From Flavobacterium rivuli WB 3.3-2 = DSM 21788 (GTDB lineage Bacteria; Bacteroidota; Bacteroidia; Flavobacteriales; Flavobacteriaceae), in assembly GCF_000378485.1 (NCBI RefSeq), contig NZ_KB899968.1, positions 186,001 to 250,000 on the forward strand: a DNA stretch of 64,000 nucleotides, read 5' to 3'. A model generated the notes under the pieces. It did no database searches and was not told the origin of the DNA. It saw only the letters and a program-made list of their open reading frames with translations. Positions within the stretch are counted from its first letter, which is position 1, and every line of letters begins with the position of its first letter. The translations under genes were made by a program, and so were the position numbers. This document shows, one piece after another, positions 1 through 7,071 of this stretch.

Positions 1-1
1 A

Positions 2-712
2 TCTCAGGGATTAAGTGCGCGGTCCAGGGCACGGTTAATTTCGGGTCTTAAGAGTTTTTTTAACTTTTTAGTGTTCGAAGACTACCGAAAAGACATGCCA
101 ATGGAGCTTATTGAAGTGCCAAAAATAGGCAGGAAGTTGCCCGATACGCTTTCTACAGCCGAAATAGACAGCCTTATTGCAGCGATAAATCTTAGTACTG
201 CCGAGGGCGAACGCAACCGTGCCATACTGGAAACCTTATATAGTTGTGGGCTTAGGGTATCAGAACTGGTTACATTAAGGTTGTCAGATCTTTTTTTCGA
301 TGAAGGTTTTATTAAAATTACCGGTAAGGGCAACAAGCAAAGATTTGTACCTATAGGCAGTTTTACTCAAAAATATATCGATCTGTATACAACAACTATA
401 CGCCCACATTTAAATATTAATAAGGGGCATGAAGATACTTTGTTTTTAAACAGGTGGGGCAGAGGGCTAACCAGAGCTATGGTATTTACAATTATAAAGC
501 AGTTAGCTGTAAAAATAAATTTGCAAAAAAGTATTAGCCCGCACACATTCAGGCACTCATTTGCAACACATTTACTCGAAAACGGTGCCGATCTTAGGTC
601 TATACAGCTTATGCTGGGACACGAATCTATAACAACAACTGAAATTTATGTGCATCTTGACCGAAAATTTCTTAATATTGTGTTAAATAAGTACCATCCA
701 AGAAAAAACTAA
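2..712 (+). CDS. xerD: Tyrosine recombinase XerD (5' end cut off by window)
   Basis: XerC/XerD-type site-specific tyrosine recombinase, which resolves chromosome dimers at dif by strand exchange in the cytoplasm. The frame is open from base 2 without a start, so about 60 N-terminal residues lie outside the window; 236 residues are visible. The end of the SAM-like core-binding domain comes first, then the catalytic domain. Catalytic residues seen: Arg in CGLRVSEL (codon near 254), Lys in the GKGNKQR beta-hairpin, His and Arg in SPHTFRHS, His in MLGHES and the nucleophile Tyr in TEIYVH close to the C-terminus. The GTG at 71 is only an internal codon. XerD fits better than XerC by general resemblance, but I cannot exclude XerC or another integrase. 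Confidence 0.85.
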   Translation, partial: SQGLSARSRARLISGLKSFFNFLVFEDYRKDMPMELIEVPKIGRKLPDTLSTAEIDSLIAAINLSTAEGERNRAILETLYSCGLRVSELVTLRLSDLFFDEGFIKITGKGNKQRFVPIGSFTQKYIDLYTTTIRPHLNINKGHEDTLFLNRWGRGLTRAMVFTIIKQLAVKINLQKSISPHTFRHSFATHLLENGADLRSIQLMLGHESITTTEIYVHLDRKFLNIVLNKYHPRKN

Positions 713-794
713 CTTTTTTTGAGATATATGGATAAAAAATATTTTTATTTAAGTATCTAAGCTTATTTTTGTAACTAAATTGGCTTTATTCACG

Positions 795-2297
795 ATGTCC
801 CAAATAGATGATGCAGAAAGCGATAGCGCTTTTTATAAGAAACTGATTGATGAGATTCCTGATCTCATATTTAAAGCCATTTTTAACGATGGTACATTTA
901 AGGTGGTTTTTTGTAACGAATCGATAACTGATTTGTTAGAAATTACCCCTCAAATGTTTATGGATAATCCGGACACGCTAACTTATGAGCGTATTATACC
1001 CGACGACCAGCAGGTTTTTTTAAAAAAGATGCAGGTTTCTAAAAAAAAGCAGGAAAGATATAATCACGAATTTAGGGTAATGCTACCCAATAAGGGTTTG
1101 CGATGGATGCGCATAACGGGTAAGGCAGAAAAGATGGCCGATAAATCGGTTATGTTTTACTCGCGCATAAGCGATATTACTGATTTTAAGCAGCATGAAG
1201 AGAAAATGAAACTCGCCGATGAGCGTTTTGAATTTGCCATGAAAGCTTCATCTGAAGGTATTTGGGATATGAATATTATAGACGAGGAAGTTTACTTTTC
1301 CGGGCAGTTAATGAAAATAATTGGTAAGGAAGAGAAAGAACTTGTAGTACCGGCATCGTTCTGGACGGAGAGGATACATCCCGACGATATACAGCTTTAT
1401 AATAATACAAGGCAAAAACACCTTACAAAAAAAACACCTTATTACGAGAGCGTTTACCGCGTTTTAACAGATCAGGGCAAATACCGCTGGGTATTGAGCA
1501 GGGGCAAAATTATAAAATATAACAGTGATGGTAAACCTTTAAGGGCTGTAGGTACTTTGCGGGACATTACCCAGATAAAGGATAAAGAGATACAGCTGGG
1601 CAATACCCTTAATATAATAGGCGACCAAAATAACAGGCTAAGCAATTTTGCGCACATAGTTTCGCACAACCTTCGGTCTCACGCCAGTAATTTAAAAATG
1701 CTGCTCGACCTGTTTAAAAATGCAGATAACGACGAAAGAGACGAGATGCTGCAACACCTCGAAGGTATATCAGATGGGCTTAGTATAACCATAAGCCACT
1801 TAAAAGAACTTGTAGAAATACAGACAGAGATAAAAAATGTAAAGGAAACATTAAACCTGAGACACTATCTTAAAAACATATTATCTATACTGCATAACGA
1901 AATTACAAAGCATAGTGTTACCATAGAAATTAATATACCGCTTGATGTAACGGTAGAATATAATCCTGCTTATTTAGAAAGTATATTGCTTAATTTTACC
2001 ACAAATGCCATCAAGTATTCCAGCATAGACAAGAAACCTATCATATCATACGACTTTGGTATAGAAAATGGTTTCAAGGTACTCTCTGTATCAGATAATG
2101 GATTGGGTATAGATTTAAAAAAACATAAAAACTCGTTATTCGGGATGTATAAAACATTCCATAAAAATCAAAACTCAAGAGGTATAGGTTTATTTATAAC
2201 TAAAAACCAGGTAGAGGCAATGGGCGGGAAGATTGAAGTTTTTAGTGAAGTGAACAAGGGTACAACTTTTAAAATTTATTTTGATGAGGAATATTAA
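795..2297 (+). CDS. PAS-domain sensor histidine kinase (soluble)
   Basis: Two-component sensor kinase of about 500 residues without membrane segments, so probably a cytoplasmic sensor. Two PAS/PAC units (roughly residues 15-135 and 140-265, the second starting DERFEFAMKASSEGIWD) precede a dimerisation/phosphoacceptor region with the H-box AHIVSHNLRSH (His near residue 291) and a HATPase_c domain with N-box LLNFTTNAIKY, G1 DNGLGI and G2 GIGLFITK. I start it at ATG 795; an in-frame TTG lies at 780. A TATTTTTG box at 764-771 matches the Bacteroidetes -7 consensus. The end overlaps the next gene by 14 bases counted from its ATG at 2284, so translational coupling with the receiver protein is likely. 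The signal is unknown. Confidence 0.88.
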   Translation: MSQIDDAESDSAFYKKLIDEIPDLIFKAIFNDGTFKVVFCNESITDLLEITPQMFMDNPDTLTYERIIPDDQQVFLKKMQVSKKKQERYNHEFRVMLPNKGLRWMRITGKAEKMADKSVMFYSRISDITDFKQHEEKMKLADERFEFAMKASSEGIWDMNIIDEEVYFSGQLMKIIGKEEKELVVPASFWTERIHPDDIQLYNNTRQKHLTKKTPYYESVYRVLTDQGKYRWVLSRGKIIKYNSDGKPLRAVGTLRDITQIKDKEIQLGNTLNIIGDQNNRLSNFAHIVSHNLRSHASNLKMLLDLFKNADNDERDEMLQHLEGISDGLSITISHLKELVEIQTEIKNVKETLNLRHYLKNILSILHNEITKHSVTIEINIPLDVTVEYNPAYLESILLNFTTNAIKYSSIDKKPIISYDFGIENGFKVLSVSDNGLGIDLKKHKNSLFGMYKTFHKNQNSRGIGLFITKNQVEAMGGKIEVFSEVNKGTTFKIYFDEEY

Positions 2298-2685
2298 CAG
2301 TATGTATGTTATTGATGACGACAGGATATACCACTTTTTGCTTAAAAACCTGTTTAAGCAAAACGGGATTACTATTAATGCTACTTTTTTTAATAATGGC
2401 CAGGAGGCCATAGAGGCTATTAAACTCACTAAAACCGGCGAGACCGAAATGCCCGACCTTATTTTGCTTGATGTTAATATGCCTATCATGAATGGATGGC
2501 AGTTTCTGGAAGAATATTCTAAAATTAAGGATAACCTTACTAAAACATCTACCGTTTACATGATAAGTTCATCTAACGACGAAGTAGATATTAATAAGGC
2601 GAAAAGCTATGGCGATATTGTAAAAGATTATTTCCTTAAGCCAATATGCAAAGAAGATCTTGATAAGATATTTACATCTAATTAA
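2284..2685 (+). CDS. Single-domain response regulator (receiver only)
   Basis: A 133-residue CheY-like receiver domain with no output domain. The acidic pair DDD near residue 13, the phosphoacceptor Asp in LILLDVNMP, the Ser/Thr switch in MISSS and the conserved Lys in DYFLKPI are all visible. It overlaps the end of the PAS kinase gene, which makes that kinase its likely partner; the output would be through protein-protein contact or phosphorelay. The start is ATG 2284 (a TTG lies directly before it and another ATG at 2302). A strong hairpin terminator follows. Confidence 0.88.
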   Translation: MRNINSMYVIDDDRIYHFLLKNLFKQNGITINATFFNNGQEAIEAIKLTKTGETEMPDLILLDVNMPIMNGWQFLEEYSKIKDNLTKTSTVYMISSSNDEVDINKAKSYGDIVKDYFLKPICKEDLDKIFTSN

Positions 2686-2698
2686 TCATAAATAGATA

Positions 2699-2738
2699 CA
2701 AAATAAGAGAGCTGCCATTAGGCAGCTCTCTTATTTTG
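2699..2738. terminator. Bidirectional intrinsic terminator
   Basis: A perfect 18-bp inverted repeat (arms 2699-2716 and 2721-2738) with an ATTA loop and A-rich/T-rich outer ends, between the convergent receiver gene and rny. The stem core is GAGAGCTGCC/GGCAGCTCTC. The symmetry would let it act on both strands. Confidence 0.8.
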
Positions 2739-2756
2739 TATAAAGTAGTAAAGTAA

Positions 2757-2793
2757 CTTTGGTTCTTAGTAACTAAGTGTCTAAGAACCAAAG
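2757..2793. repeat. CTTAG-type inverted repeat next to rny stop
   Basis: A perfect 13-bp inverted repeat CTTTGGTTCTTAG / CTAAGAACCAAAG with an 11-base spacer. The same CTTAG/CTAAG vocabulary recurs in the 17.6-18.3 kb gap, so this is treated as a dispersed repeat copy that may also stop rny transcription. Confidence 0.55.
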
Positions 2794-2797
2794 AACC

Positions 2798-4363
2798 TTA
2801 TTTAGCTATATTAACAGCCCTTGTTTCCCTGATCACAGTAATTTTTACCTGGCCCGGGTAGGTCATTTCTGTTTGTATTTTATGAGAAATATCAAAAGAA
2901 AGTGTAGATGCCATATCGTCGCTTACTTTTTCACTTTCTACAATAACACGAAGCTCACGGCCTGCCTGTATGGCGTATGCGCTTTTAACACCCTGAAAAC
3001 CGTATGCAATATCTTCAAGGTCTTTAAGGCGTTGTATGTAAGAATCCAGTACCTGTCTTCTTGCACCCGGCCTTGCGCCAGATATGGCATCACAAACCTG
3101 TATAATAGGCGATAACATGTATTTCATCTCTATCTCGTCGTGGTGAGCACCAATGGCGTTGCAAACCTCTTCTTTTTCGCCATATTTTTCTGCCCACTGC
3201 ATACCAAGGAGTGCGTGAGGAAGATCGCTTTCAGCATCCGGCACTTTACCAATATCGTGTAGTAAGCCCGCCCTTTTAGCAAGTTTAACGTTAAGGCCAA
3301 GTTCTGCTGCCATAATACCACAAAGTTTAGATACCTCGCGGCTGTGTTGCAATAGGTTTTGCCCGTAAGAAGAACGGTATTTCATCCTGCCCACAATTTT
3401 TATAAGTTCTGGGTGCAGGCCGTGTATACCAAGGTCTATCACGGTACGTTTACCTACTTCTATAATTTCGTCTTCAATTTGTTTAGCTGTTTTACCCACA
3501 ACCTCTTCAATACGTGCCGGGTGAATCCTGCCATCTGTAACAAGTTTGTGCAGGGCAAGGCGTGCAATTTCTCTCCTTACAGGGTCAAAACAAGATAGTA
3601 TAATAGCTTCCGGGGTGTCATCTACAATGATCTCTACGCCTGTAGCAGCTTCAAGCGCACGTATGTTACGTCCTTCACGGCCAATGATACGGCCCTTAAC
3701 ATCATCCGACTCTATGTTGAATACAGATACACAGTTTTCTACCGCTTCCTCTGTACCCACACGCTGAATCGTGTTAATGATTATTTTTTTAGCCTCCTGC
3801 TGTGCAGTAAGCTTAGCCTCTTCTATAGTGTCCTGAATGTGGCTCATGGCACTGCTCTTAGCTTCGGCCTTAAGGCTGTCTACAAGTTGGTTCTTAGCCT
3901 CATCGGCAGATAGGCCTGCAATAACCTCAAGTTGCTCTACCTGGCTTTTATGCAGCCTGTCTATCTCGGCCTGTTTTTTATCAAGGTGTTCTATACGGGT
4001 AGTATAGTCAGTAACTTTAGCTTCTGCCTCGTCTGATGCTTTTTTGGCTTTAGCCAACTCGCTCGATACCTGAGATTCTTTATCACGGGTACGTTTTTCT
4101 GCTTCTGCTATTTTTTTGTCTTTGCCTAAAATAACCTGCTCGTGCTCTGCCTTAAGCTCAAGAAATTTTTCTTTAGCACGCAGCTCTTTATCTTTTTTAA
4201 GGTTTTCACCCTCTGTAGTAGCATTTTTTATAATAGATTCCGCCTCTTTTTTCGCATTGTAGGTAAGGCTGGCAGAACTTTTCTTTTCAAGAAATTTAGC
4301 GATACCAAAGCCAATACCTGCTCCTGCAATTATACCAATAATTATAAATAAGATTGTGTCCAT
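2798..4363 (-). CDS. rny: Ribonuclease Y
   Basis: Membrane-anchored endoribonuclease that starts mRNA decay. 521 residues, the normal family length. Order of parts: one N-terminal transmembrane helix (about residues 2-22, [18 protein letters not shown]), a long charged coiled coil (about 25-200), a KH RNA-binding domain with [17 protein letters not shown], and an HD domain with the metal-binding LLHDIGKV and a second HH further on. Start is ATG 4363, just before the membrane helix; in-frame sequence upstream runs through the 6S-like RNA and is not coding. It lies downstream of zapA and the RNA in the same direction. Confidence 0.95.
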   Translation of the reverse strand: MDTILFIIIGIIAGAGIGFGIAKFLEKKSSASLTYNAKKEAESIIKNATTEGENLKKDKELRAKEKFLELKAEHEQVILGKDKKIAEAEKRTRDKESQVSSELAKAKKASDEAEAKVTDYTTRIEHLDKKQAEIDRLHKSQVEQLEVIAGLSADEAKNQLVDSLKAEAKSSAMSHIQDTIEEAKLTAQQEAKKIIINTIQRVGTEEAVENCVSVFNIESDDVKGRIIGREGRNIRALEAATGVEIIVDDTPEAIILSCFDPVRREIARLALHKLVTDGRIHPARIEEVVGKTAKQIEDEIIEVGKRTVIDLGIHGLHPELIKIVGRMKYRSSYGQNLLQHSREVSKLCGIMAAELGLNVKLAKRAGLLHDIGKVPDAESDLPHALLGMQWAEKYGEKEEVCNAIGAHHDEIEMKYMLSPIIQVCDAISGARPGARRQVLDSYIQRLKDLEDIAYGFQGVKSAYAIQAGRELRVIVESEKVSDDMASTLSFDISHKIQTEMTYPGQVKITVIRETRAVNIAK

Positions 4364-4390
4364 AGTTTTTGTTTGTGTGTATATAGAATA

Positions 4391-4552
4391 AAAAAAGCCT
4401 ACATCAGTGGTAATTGTATAAACTCGATAAGACAAGTTTTGGGCTAACCCGCTGTTCAAGGATCTGCTCAGGGCAGCTTGCTATAGTAGCGACGATTCAC
4501 CCATTTTAAAGAATTGGCGTTGAGTTTATCAAAAAAGTACTAATGTAGGCAG
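4391..4552 (-). ncRNA. ssrS: Probable 6S RNA (SsrS) between zapA and rny
   Basis: The 222-base zapA-rny space folds by eye into a rod. An 8-bp closing stem joins 4543-4550 (GCCTACAT read on the minus strand) to 4397-4404 (ATGTAGGC), followed directly by a T6 run. Inside it GATAAACTC can pair with GAGTTTAT, leaving an open middle and a GC-rich apical part. 6S RNA, which binds RNA polymerase holoenzyme, has this shape and often sits next to zapA. The length (about 155-160 nt) fits. The identification rests on context and shape, not on a covariance search; exact ends are estimates. Confidence 0.65.
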
Positions 4553-4585
4553 TATTATTGACGTATGTAAAGAACGTTATATTCG

Positions 4586-4876
4586 TTATTTGAGAAAGTC
4601 TCCCAGTTTTTCATCCATCAATTGCAGCCTTATAAGCGCCTCGTCCATATCGGCCGATTTGTCCAGCTGTTTTTGTTCTACCTGTGCTGCAAACTGTAGT
4701 GCACACATAGCAAGTACATCCTGCTTATCCCTTACGGCATAGTTTTCTTCAAACTGCTTTATCATGGCATCAATTTTTTTAGAAGCGCTGCGCAACCCTT
4801 CTTCCTGCGACGGGTCTACCGTAAGCGGGTATACCCTGTCTGCAATTGATATTTTTATCTTCAGTTTATCGTCCAT
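4586..4876 (-). CDS. zapA: Cell division protein ZapA
   Basis: A 96-residue protein that binds and cross-links FtsZ filaments at mid-cell. The N-terminal part (KIKISIADRVYPLTVDPSQEE) is the ZapA globular head, followed by a helical stretch that begins RSASKKIDAMIKQFEENY and continues as a coiled coil to the end. Length and layout match ZapA. It lies 6 bases after a small coiled-coil protein gene and upstream of the 6S-like RNA and rny, and is probably transcribed from the promoter in front of that coiled-coil gene. Confidence 0.9.
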   Translation of the reverse strand: MDDKLKIKISIADRVYPLTVDPSQEEGLRSASKKIDAMIKQFEENYAVRDKQDVLAMCALQFAAQVEQKQLDKSADMDEALIRLQLMDEKLGDFLK

Positions 4877-4882
4877 TGCTTT

Positions 4883-5188
4883 CTAATCAGAAAGTTGTGC
4901 TATGCAATAATCAATTTCGCGGATCAATGAATTTATTCTGAGTTTTGTCTCTCTTTTGTTGTCGTCACTGCCCAGTAATGAGTTAGCCATCCTCAAAGTC
5001 TCGTTTTGCTGTTTAAGCATAGCGATCTCTTCCTGCTGCCTGCCTATAAGCGACGCCGATTGTGTTATTTCGTCCTCCATCTTCTGGTTAGCCCTTTGCA
5101 GGGTTACCAGTTTGTTCGCAAGCTTAATAAGCTTACCTTCAAGAGAATCAACTATTTCGGTTATTCCGCCCATGACAGCTAATTTCAT
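4883..5188 (-). CDS. Small coiled-coil protein upstream of zapA
   Basis: About 101 residues with almost continuous heptad-like helix (GKLIKLANKLVTLQRANQ through IAMLKQQNETLRMANSLL); no named family recognised. It precedes zapA by 6 bases, so a role in division, for example as a ZapB-like partner, is an inference from position and coiled-coil content only. Starts at ATG 5188 or ATG 5173. A good promoter whose -7 box ends at 5201 leaves only a few leader bases before 5188, so 5173 may be the true start. Longer starts would run through the promoter. Confidence 0.75.
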   Translation of the reverse strand: MKLAVMGGITEIVDSLEGKLIKLANKLVTLQRANQKMEDEITQSASLIGRQQEEIAMLKQQNETLRMANSLLGSDDNKRETKLRINSLIREIDYCIAQLSD

Positions 5189-5200
5189 TACATCATTGCA

Positions 5201-5230
5201 CAAAGTTAAGATTACTTTAATTAGAAACAA
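5201..5230 (-). promoter_or_regulatory. Promoter of the coiled-coil/zapA/6S/rny unit
   Basis: On the minus strand TTG (5228-5230), a 19-base spacer and TAACTTTG (5201-5208) match the Bacteroidetes primary sigma consensus (TTTG, about 19 bases, TAnnTTTG). Confidence 0.55.
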
Positions 5231-5349
5231 TAGGTACACTAAAAAATGTTCAACTTTTTTCGGTAAAGCGTAATAATTTACTGTGTAAATAGTTATAACT
5301 TTAAGCTAAACACTACTGTTTTTTTGCCGCTTTTTTATATTTTAGCCCC

Positions 5350-7071
5350 ATGAGATGTTGTATTTTTTTTCTTTTATTTGGCTTAACGCTATGGGCACAA
5401 ACCCCTTACCCACAGGATTATTTTCGTTCTCCTATGGATATTCCCATTCACCCCTCAGGAACCTTTGGCGAACTTCGTGGTAACCACTTTCACGCCGGGC
5501 TCGATTTTCGTACCAATCAAAAAGAAGGCCTGCCGGTTTTTGCTGCTGCTGCCGGTTATGTATCACGCATTAAAGTATCCAGCTATGGTTATGGTACCGC
5601 CTTATATATAGACCACCCTAACGGCTATACCACCCTTTACGGACATTTATCGTCATACGGGCCTAAAATAGAGGCTTACGTTCGCGCAAAGCAGTACGAA
5701 AAAAAATCGTTCGAGATAGAATTGTTCCCCAAACCGGGAGAACTCCCTGTTACCCAGGGCGAGCTTGTGGCATACTCCGGCAATACAGGTGGCTCCGGCG
5801 GGCCGCACCTTCATTTTGAATACCGCGATACCAAGACAGAGATGATCATCAACCCACTGCTTTTTGGGCTTGATAAAAAAATGAAGGACGATAAAAAACC
5901 GGGCATTACCGGCATAGTAGTATATCCGCTAAGTGATGATGCCGTGGTAAACGAGTCTAAAAAGCCCCTTATCATCAACCTGAAACTACAGCCTGACGGT
6001 ACCTATATAGCCGACAAGATACTCGCAAAAGGTAAGATAGGTTTTTCTATAAGCACTACAGATAAGTCTACCGGGAGCATGGGTAACAATGGCATTTACA
6101 GGGTAGAAACTTACTTTAACGGCAGCCCTCATTTTAGCTATATGTTTAGCACTTTTGCGTTTAATGAGTCGCGCTTTGTAAATAATTTTATAGACTATCC
6201 GCGCTTTTACAGTACGGGGCAGCGTTACCAAAAGCTATTCGTAAAAACGCCTTACTCGCTATCGTTGCTTAAGCACAACAGCCGTAATGGCCAGTTTGAT
6301 ATAGTTAAAGACACAACAACGCAAAACTACCGCATAGAGGTGTACGATTTTCATGGCAACAAGGCAATGGTAAACGGCAGCATACAATATGCCGATGTGC
6401 CGGCTACCGTTACAGTACCCAAACATATTACCCCTTATTTTGTAAAGGCTGCTAACGATAATAATTACAGCAAGAACAATGTATCGGTATTTATTCCTGC
6501 CAATGCTTTTTATGAAGATTTTTACATGGATTTTGACGTGAAAGATTCTATACTGCATTTACATAACGCCACTGTGCCGGTGCACACTTTTGTAACCGTA
6601 TCGTTTGATGTGTCGCACCTTTCTAAAGAGCAGTTGCAAAAAACGTTTATTGCCGGCTTTAGCGATAAGCGCATAAGCTATAACGACAGCTATATGGAAG
6701 ATGGCAGGCTTACTGCCAAGGTAAAGCAGCTTGGTAATTTTAAGCTGGCCCAGGATGTAACACCGCCCAAAATATTTAGCCCAAGTTTTACCGAAGGAAA
6801 GTGGCTCACGGCCAATAAAACATTTAGCCTTAAAATGAGTGATGACCTATCGGGCATTGCAACGTATGATGCATGGCTTAACGGAAAATGGATATTGATG
6901 CACTACGATTACAAAACCCGCGTTATATACCATAATTTTAGCGATGGAGTAGTAGCCGAGGGCCGCAACGATTTAAAAGTTACGGTTACCGATAATGTTG
7001 GAAATTCTACTACCTTTGAAACACATTTTTTCAGAACACAAAACACCACCCCTGTTGAAAACGATAAATAA
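5350..7071 (+). CDS. M23 family metallopeptidase (LytM-like)
   Basis: Exported zinc endopeptidase of the LytM/M23 family, expected to cut peptidoglycan cross-links in the periplasm. 573 residues: signal peptide (residues 1-16, ending LWAQ), then the M23 domain (about 40-175) with the HxxxD motif (His48 and Asp52 in HFHAGLDF) and the HxH motif in GGPHLHFEY. About 390 residues of beta-rich sequence of unknown role follow, a layout I associate with Bacteroidetes peptidases. Its end overlaps the TonB receptor gene, suggesting coupled translation. Confidence 0.9.
   Translation: MRCCIFFLLFGLTLWAQTPYPQDYFRSPMDIPIHPSGTFGELRGNHFHAGLDFRTNQKEGLPVFAAAAGYVSRIKVSSYGYGTALYIDHPNGYTTLYGHLSSYGPKIEAYVRAKQYEKKSFEIELFPKPGELPVTQGELVAYSGNTGGSGGPHLHFEYRDTKTEMIINPLLFGLDKKMKDDKKPGITGIVVYPLSDDAVVNESKKPLIINLKLQPDGTYIADKILAKGKIGFSISTTDKSTGSMGNNGIYRVETYFNGSPHFSYMFSTFAFNESRFVNNFIDYPRFYSTGQRYQKLFVKTPYSLSLLKHNSRNGQFDIVKDTTTQNYRIEVYDFHGNKAMVNGSIQYADVPATVTVPKHITPYFVKAANDNNYSKNNVSVFIPANAFYEDFYMDFDVKDSILHLHNATVPVHTFVTVSFDVSHLSKEQLQKTFIAGFSDKRISYNDSYMEDGRLTAKVKQLGNFKLAQDVTPPKIFSPSFTEGKWLTANKTFSLKMSDDLSGIATYDAWLNGKWILMHYDYKTRVIYHNFSDGVVAEGRNDLKVTVTDNVGNSTTFETHFFRTQNTTPVENDK

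Noticed and set aside
4364..4459. In-frame upstream extension of rny by 32 residues
   Set aside because: It runs through the 6S-like RNA, and the membrane helix typical of the RNase Y N-terminus begins directly after ATG 4363.
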